Positions 61,022 to 64,000 of a DNA stretch of 64,000 nucleotides are shown here, piece by piece. This stretch comes from Bog-473 sp963741995. Its GTDB lineage: Bacteria > Actinomycetota > Acidimicrobiia > Acidimicrobiales > RAAP-2. Positions within the stretch are counted from its first letter, which is position 1; every line of letters starts with the position of its first letter. Location of the stretch: assembly GCA_963741995.1 (NCBI GenBank), contig CAVUKI010000009.1:434001-498000 (forward strand). Direction: 5' to 3'. The position numbers and the translations under genes are program-made. The notes under the pieces are model-generated. The model had not been told where the DNA came from and did no database searches. It worked only from the letters and a program-made list of their open reading frames with translations.

Positions 61022-62562
61022 CCCACCCGGGGGGCCGAGTTCGGCGCGGCCTGGCCGCGCTGGTCCCTTTGGCCGCGCTCGCCTGCCTCGGCCTGGCGGT
61101 CCCCGCCGCTCCCCGCGCCGCCGCGGCCACTCCCCCCGTCAACTCGGTGGTGCCCTTCGGCAGGACCGCCGTCGGGGCCAACGCGGTGGCGGGCGCCAAC
61201 GCGCCGATCGTCGGCCTGGCCGCCACCTCCGACGGCGGGGGCTACTGGCTCGTGGCCGGCGACGGTGGCATCTTCAGCTACGGCGACGCCCACTTCTACG
61301 GGTCGACGGGGAGCTTGCACCTCAACGCGCCGATCGTCGGCATGGCGCCCACACCCGATGACGGGGGCTACTGGCTCGTGGCAGCCGACGGTGGCATCTT
61401 CAGCTACGGCGACGCGCACTTCTCCGGGTCGGCCGGCAGCCTGACGCTCAACGACCCGGTGGTGGGCATGGCCGCGACGCACGACGGCGGGGGCTACTGG
61501 CTGGTGGCCTCCGACGGTGGCATCTTCAGCTACGGCGACGCCAGCTTCGAGGGCTCGGCCGGATCGCTCCACCTGCACGCGCCCGTCGTCGGCATGGCGG
61601 CCACGCCGAGCGGCGGGGGCTACTGGCTGGCGGCCCGGGACGGTGGCATCTTCTCCTACGGCAACGCCGGCTTCGACGGTTCGGCCGGGGCGCTCTCCCT
61701 CAACGCGCCTGTCACCGGCATGGCGACGACGCCCGACGGCGGCGGCTACTGGCTGGTGGCCCGGGACGGGGGTGTCTTCACCTACGGGGACGCCCGCTAT
61801 TTCGGCTCGCTCGGCCAGACCTCCCTGCCCGGGCCGGTGGTGGGCCTGGCGGCCGCCGCACAGGGCACGGGCTACTGGCTCGCCGTGGGATCGGAGCCCC
61901 TGGCCGGTCAGGTGGTCGGGATCGACCCGGGCCACAACGGCCTGAACTACAGCGCGCCCGGTGTCATTGATGCGCCGGTCTTCAACGGCACGGGGACCGA
62001 GCCGTGTGACACCACGGGCACGGCCACGGACAGCGGCTACACCGAGGCGCAATTCAACTTCAACGTGGCCACGTACCTGGAGGCCGACCTGCAGGCCGAA
62101 GGGGCCACCGTCGTGCTGACCCGTCCCGACAACGACGGCGTCGGGCCCTGCGTCACGACGCGGGCGGCCATCATCAACGACGCCCACGCCGGAGTGGCCG
62201 TCGACATCCACGCCGACGGCGGCCCGGCGGGCGGGCGCGGCTTCGCCGTGCTGGAGCCGACGGCGGACGGGCCGAACAACGGCGTGATCGCGTCATCCGC
62301 CGCGTTCGCCACCACGCTGCGCAACGCGTTCGCCGCCGGCACGCCCATGCCGGTCAGCAACTACGACGGGGTCGACGGCCTGCAGCCCCGCAACGACCTG
62401 GCCGGCCTCAACCTCACGACGGTGCCCAAGGTCCTCATAGAGTGCGGCAACATGCGCAACGCCACCGACGCCGCGCTGCTCGTCACCGCCTCGTTCCAGC
62501 AGGCGGCCGCGGCCGCCATGGCCCAGGCCATCACGGCCTTCCTCGGCGGCGACCCGGGCTGA
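61018..62562 (+). CDS. Secreted N-acetylmuramoyl-L-alanine amidase with 42-residue repeats
   Basis: 514 residues. A signal peptide (LAALVPLAALACLGLAVPAAPRAAAA) is followed by five full tandem repeats and one partial one (residues about 62-292), then an Amidase_3 zinc domain. In the latter, His306 (GIDPGHNG), a Glu in YTEAQFNFN, a His in VDIHADGG and the catalytic Glu in VLIECGN are visible. It would cut the amide between muramic acid and L-alanine in peptidoglycan. The N-terminal repeats probably bind the cell wall. The GTG overlaps the LOG stop. Confidence 0.9.
   Translation: MTHPGGRVRRGLAALVPLAALACLGLAVPAAPRAAAATPPVNSVVPFGRTAVGANAVAGANAPIVGLAATSDGGGYWLVAGDGGIFSYGDAHFYGSTGSLHLNAPIVGMAPTPDDGGYWLVAADGGIFSYGDAHFSGSAGSLTLNDPVVGMAATHDGGGYWLVASDGGIFSYGDASFEGSAGSLHLHAPVVGMAATPSGGGYWLAARDGGIFSYGNAGFDGSAGALSLNAPVTGMATTPDGGGYWLVARDGGVFTYGDARYFGSLGQTSLPGPVVGLAAAAQGTGYWLAVGSEPLAGQVVGIDPGHNGLNYSAPGVIDAPVFNGTGTEPCDTTGTATDSGYTEAQFNFNVATYLEADLQAEGATVVLTRPDNDGVGPCVTTRAAIINDAHAGVAVDIHADGGPAGGRGFAVLEPTADGPNNGVIASSAAFATTLRNAFAAGTPMPVSNYDGVDGLQPRNDLAGLNLTTVPKVLIECGNMRNATDAALLVTASFQQAAAAAMAQAITAFLGGDPG
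61201..61830 (+). repeat. Five 126-base repeats in the amidase gene
   Basis: Units start at 61201, 61327, 61453, 61579 and 61705; each encodes 42 residues with the core GGYWLVA-x-DGGIFSYGDA and then a short Gly/Ser-rich turn. A sixth, degenerate copy follows. The regular spacing with no gaps suggests a solenoid or beta-propeller blade. Confidence 0.93.
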
Positions 62563-62563
62563 C

Positions 62564-63103
62564 TCAGACCGGGGACCGGAGGGGCGCCCGAACCAGCGTG
62601 CGGTAGACGTGGCCGTGGGGCGAGGGCTCCGAGGCGACGAGGTCGACGGCGTCCACGGCGAAACTGGACGCGAACGGGACGCCCTCCAAGTCGGCCTGAG
62701 CCAGGGGGCCCAGCCGGCCCTTGACCCGGGCCAGGGTGAGGTGGCCGTTGAAGGGCGGCTCCCCGCCGGCCCGTTCCGCCACGACCGGCACCGTGGCCCG
62801 GCTGACGGCCGCGGCCAGCTCGTCGAGCCCCCGGGCGGGCAGCTGGAGGACCCGCACCCGGGAGAACCAGGCGGTGGCCGGCCCGAGCCGGCACTCGAGC
62901 GGCCCGCGGTGGGCGGCGACGCCGGCCCGCAGGCCCTCACCCAGGGGCCCGAGCTCCGCCTCGGTCACCTCACCCAGGAAGCGCAGCGTCACGTGCCAGC
63001 GGGTCGGTCCGACCAGTCGCAGGTTCTTCGGGTGGCCCAGCTCGAGCGCGGCCAGGCGCTGGCGCGTCGGTTCGTCGGGCCAGGCGGCCACGAACGTGCG
63101 CAC
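62564..63103 (-). CDS. thpR: RNA 2',3'-cyclic phosphodiesterase (2H family)
   Basis: 179 residues with the two HxT motifs of the 2H phosphoesterase (LigT/ThpR) family: WHVTLRFLGEV near residue 38 and GHLTLARVKGRL near residue 120. Enzymes of this group open 2',3'-cyclic phosphates at RNA ends and can join tRNA halves. Start GTG. The stop is one base after the amidase stop on the opposite strand, so the genes converge tightly. It follows the small helical protein by fourteen bases. Confidence 0.9.
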   Translation of the reverse strand: MRTFVAAWPDEPTRQRLAALELGHPKNLRLVGPTRWHVTLRFLGEVTEAELGPLGEGLRAGVAAHRGPLECRLGPATAWFSRVRVLQLPARGLDELAAAVSRATVPVVAERAGGEPPFNGHLTLARVKGRLGPLAQADLEGVPFASSFAVDAVDLVASEPSPHGHVYRTLVRAPLRSPV

Positions 63104-63117
63104 TCTGTGCGGCGGCG

Positions 63118-63366
63118 TCAGCCGGCGCCGTCGTCGATCGGCTCGCGGGAACGGGAGCCCTCCCGCAATGCGCCGACGCAGCGCTCGAGGGCCCGCCGGG
63201 CCTTCAGGATGCGCTTCTCCCGGGAGAGGGCCTCCCCGGTCTCGGCCGAGTCCGGATCACCCGCGGACGCCAGGCGCAGCGCGTCCAGTGCCATGTCGGT
63301 CAGCTCCTCTAGAACGCCATCGAGCCGTTCGGCCAGATCGGCCATGGCCTCGTGGGAGCCGCTCAC
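63118..63366 (-). CDS. Small helical protein of unknown function
   Basis: 82 residues from GTG 63366, which overlaps the acyl-CoA ligase stop (GTGA). Almost all predicted helix, with heptad-like Leu spacing (LAERLDGVLEELTDMALDALRLA ... SREKRILKARRALERCVGALRE). ATG 63345 is an alternative start. Possibly a coiled coil. No family recognised; tight packing with both neighbours supports that it is a gene. Confidence 0.55.
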   Translation of the reverse strand: MSGSHEAMADLAERLDGVLEELTDMALDALRLASAGDPDSAETGEALSREKRILKARRALERCVGALREGSRSREPIDDGAG

Positions 63367-64000
63367 GCGGGCAGTGGCGTGCGTTGCACCGTGTAGGCGC
63401 CGTCGGCGTAGGCGGCCCGCATGACCTTCTTGTCGAACTTCCCGACGCTCGTCTTGGGGATCTCGACGATGAAGGTCCACTGGTCGGGCAGCCACCAGCG
63501 CGGCACGCGGCCCACCAGGAAGTCCACCAGATCGGCTGGAGCGGGCGTGCGACCGGGTTTCGGGACGACGGCCACCAGCGGGCGCTCGGACCACTTCGGG
63601 TCCGGGATGGCGATGACGGCCGCCTCGAAGACGTCGGGATGGGCCATGACGGCGTTCTCGAGCTCGACCGAGGAGATCCACTCGCCGCCGGACTTGATCA
63701 CGTCCTTGGTGCGGTCCGAGATCGTCATGTAGCCCTGGGTGTCGAGCGTGCCGACGTCGCCGGTGCAGAGCCAGCCGTCGTGGAACTTCGCCGGGTCCTC
63801 GTCCTTGTAGTACGAGCCGGTGATCCACGGGCCGCGGATCTCGAACTCCCCCACCGACTTGCCGTCGTTGGGGAGCACCGTCCCGTCCTCGGCCACGACA
63901 CGGACCTCGACCCCGCCGACCACGCGTCCGGCCTTGACTTTGTAATACATGTCGTCATGCCCGTCGAGGCGGCGCGCCGGCGGCAATCCGAAGGCGGCGA
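63363..64000 (-). CDS. Fatty-acyl-CoA ligase, C-terminal part (cut by window end)
   Basis: The frame stays open to the last base of the window. The visible 212 residues are the C-terminal part of an adenylate-forming enzyme: EFEIRGPWITGSYYKDED, the adenylate motif WLCTGDVGTLDTQGYMTISDRTKDVIKSGGEWIS with the hinge Asp, and KTSVGKFDKK with the conserved Lys used in adenylation. The gene activates a carboxylic acid as CoA ester (FadD type); chain length cannot be told. It probably begins a transcript that continues into the small helical protein and thpR. Confidence 0.9.
   Translation of the reverse strand, partial: AAFGLPPARRLDGHDDMYYKVKAGRVVGGVEVRVVAEDGTVLPNDGKSVGEFEIRGPWITGSYYKDEDPAKFHDGWLCTGDVGTLDTQGYMTISDRTKDVIKSGGEWISSVELENAVMAHPDVFEAAVIAIPDPKWSERPLVAVVPKPGRTPAPADLVDFLVGRVPRWWLPDQWTFIVEIPKTSVGKFDKKVMRAAYADGAYTVQRTPLPA

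Overview
The window is very GC-rich, uses many GTG starts and carries a complete Pup-proteasome locus (dop, pup, prcB, prcA, pafA and the ARC/Mpa ATPase), a fused CofG-CofH protein (FbiC) for coenzyme F420, two MerR genes flanking a DUF151 nuclease near gcvT/gcvP, and a tat-helY cluster. This points firmly to Actinomycetota; the overall mix (no mycolate genes, no PafBC between pafA and tatA, DUF4193 protein, repeat-bearing secreted amidase) fits the class Acidimicrobiia best, but that lower rank is an inference. The window looks like ordinary chromosome: I see no rRNA, tRNA, CRISPR array, prophage or insertion sequence.

Layout. 1-16.6 kb: a MerR regulator cut by the window edge, DUF151 nuclease, a lipoprotein, an AcuI-like reductase and S9 peptidase transcribed divergently, a polytopic membrane protein, divergent thiD/thiG, an iron-type ABC transporter behind a DtxR-like operator, a second MerR, a nuclease-like small protein, gcvT, and gcvP behind a tandem glycine riboswitch. 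16.6-20.6 kb: a fluoride-riboswitch crcB pair, an SDR, and a HelD/HelR RNA-polymerase-associated helicase with an unusual leader. 21.1-25.9 kb: a minus-strand five-gene operon (alcohol dehydrogenase, SDR, sulfotransferase, alkylsulfatase-like MBL protein, VOC protein). 26.2-32.3 kb: a MacAB-like exporter operon with two adaptor proteins and a secreted protein, several with Gly/Phe-rich tails. 32.4-38.4 kb: VOC protein, pyrophosphatase, NTF2-like protein, HtrA protease and small conserved proteins. 38.7-50.2 kb: ThyX-like two-domain protein, helY, tatC, tatA/B, then the Pup-proteasome genes. 50.4-57.7 kb: ferredoxin, TrmI, small membrane proteins, thioesterase, then the pentose-phosphate run tkt-tal-gnd-pgl. 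57.7-64 kb: fbiC, LOG-family protein, repeat-amidase, 2H phosphoesterase, a small helical protein and the C-terminal part of an acyl-CoA ligase cut by the window edge.

Regulation. Many genes show a TANNNT hexamer exactly six bases before an ATG/GTG, the pattern expected for leaderless transcripts. Where a gene is controlled by RNA (gcvP, crcB) or, as I propose, by its leader (helD), the hexamer instead lies well upstream of the start. 

Quality caveat. Seven protein-coding genes (DUF5666-like, MBL, sulfotransferase, SDR at 24.1 kb, tkt, gnd, pgl) contain single-base reading-frame shifts with clear coding sequence on both sides. Because tkt, gnd and pgl are core metabolism, most of these are probably sequence errors rather than pseudogenes; coordinates for these genes span all fragments.
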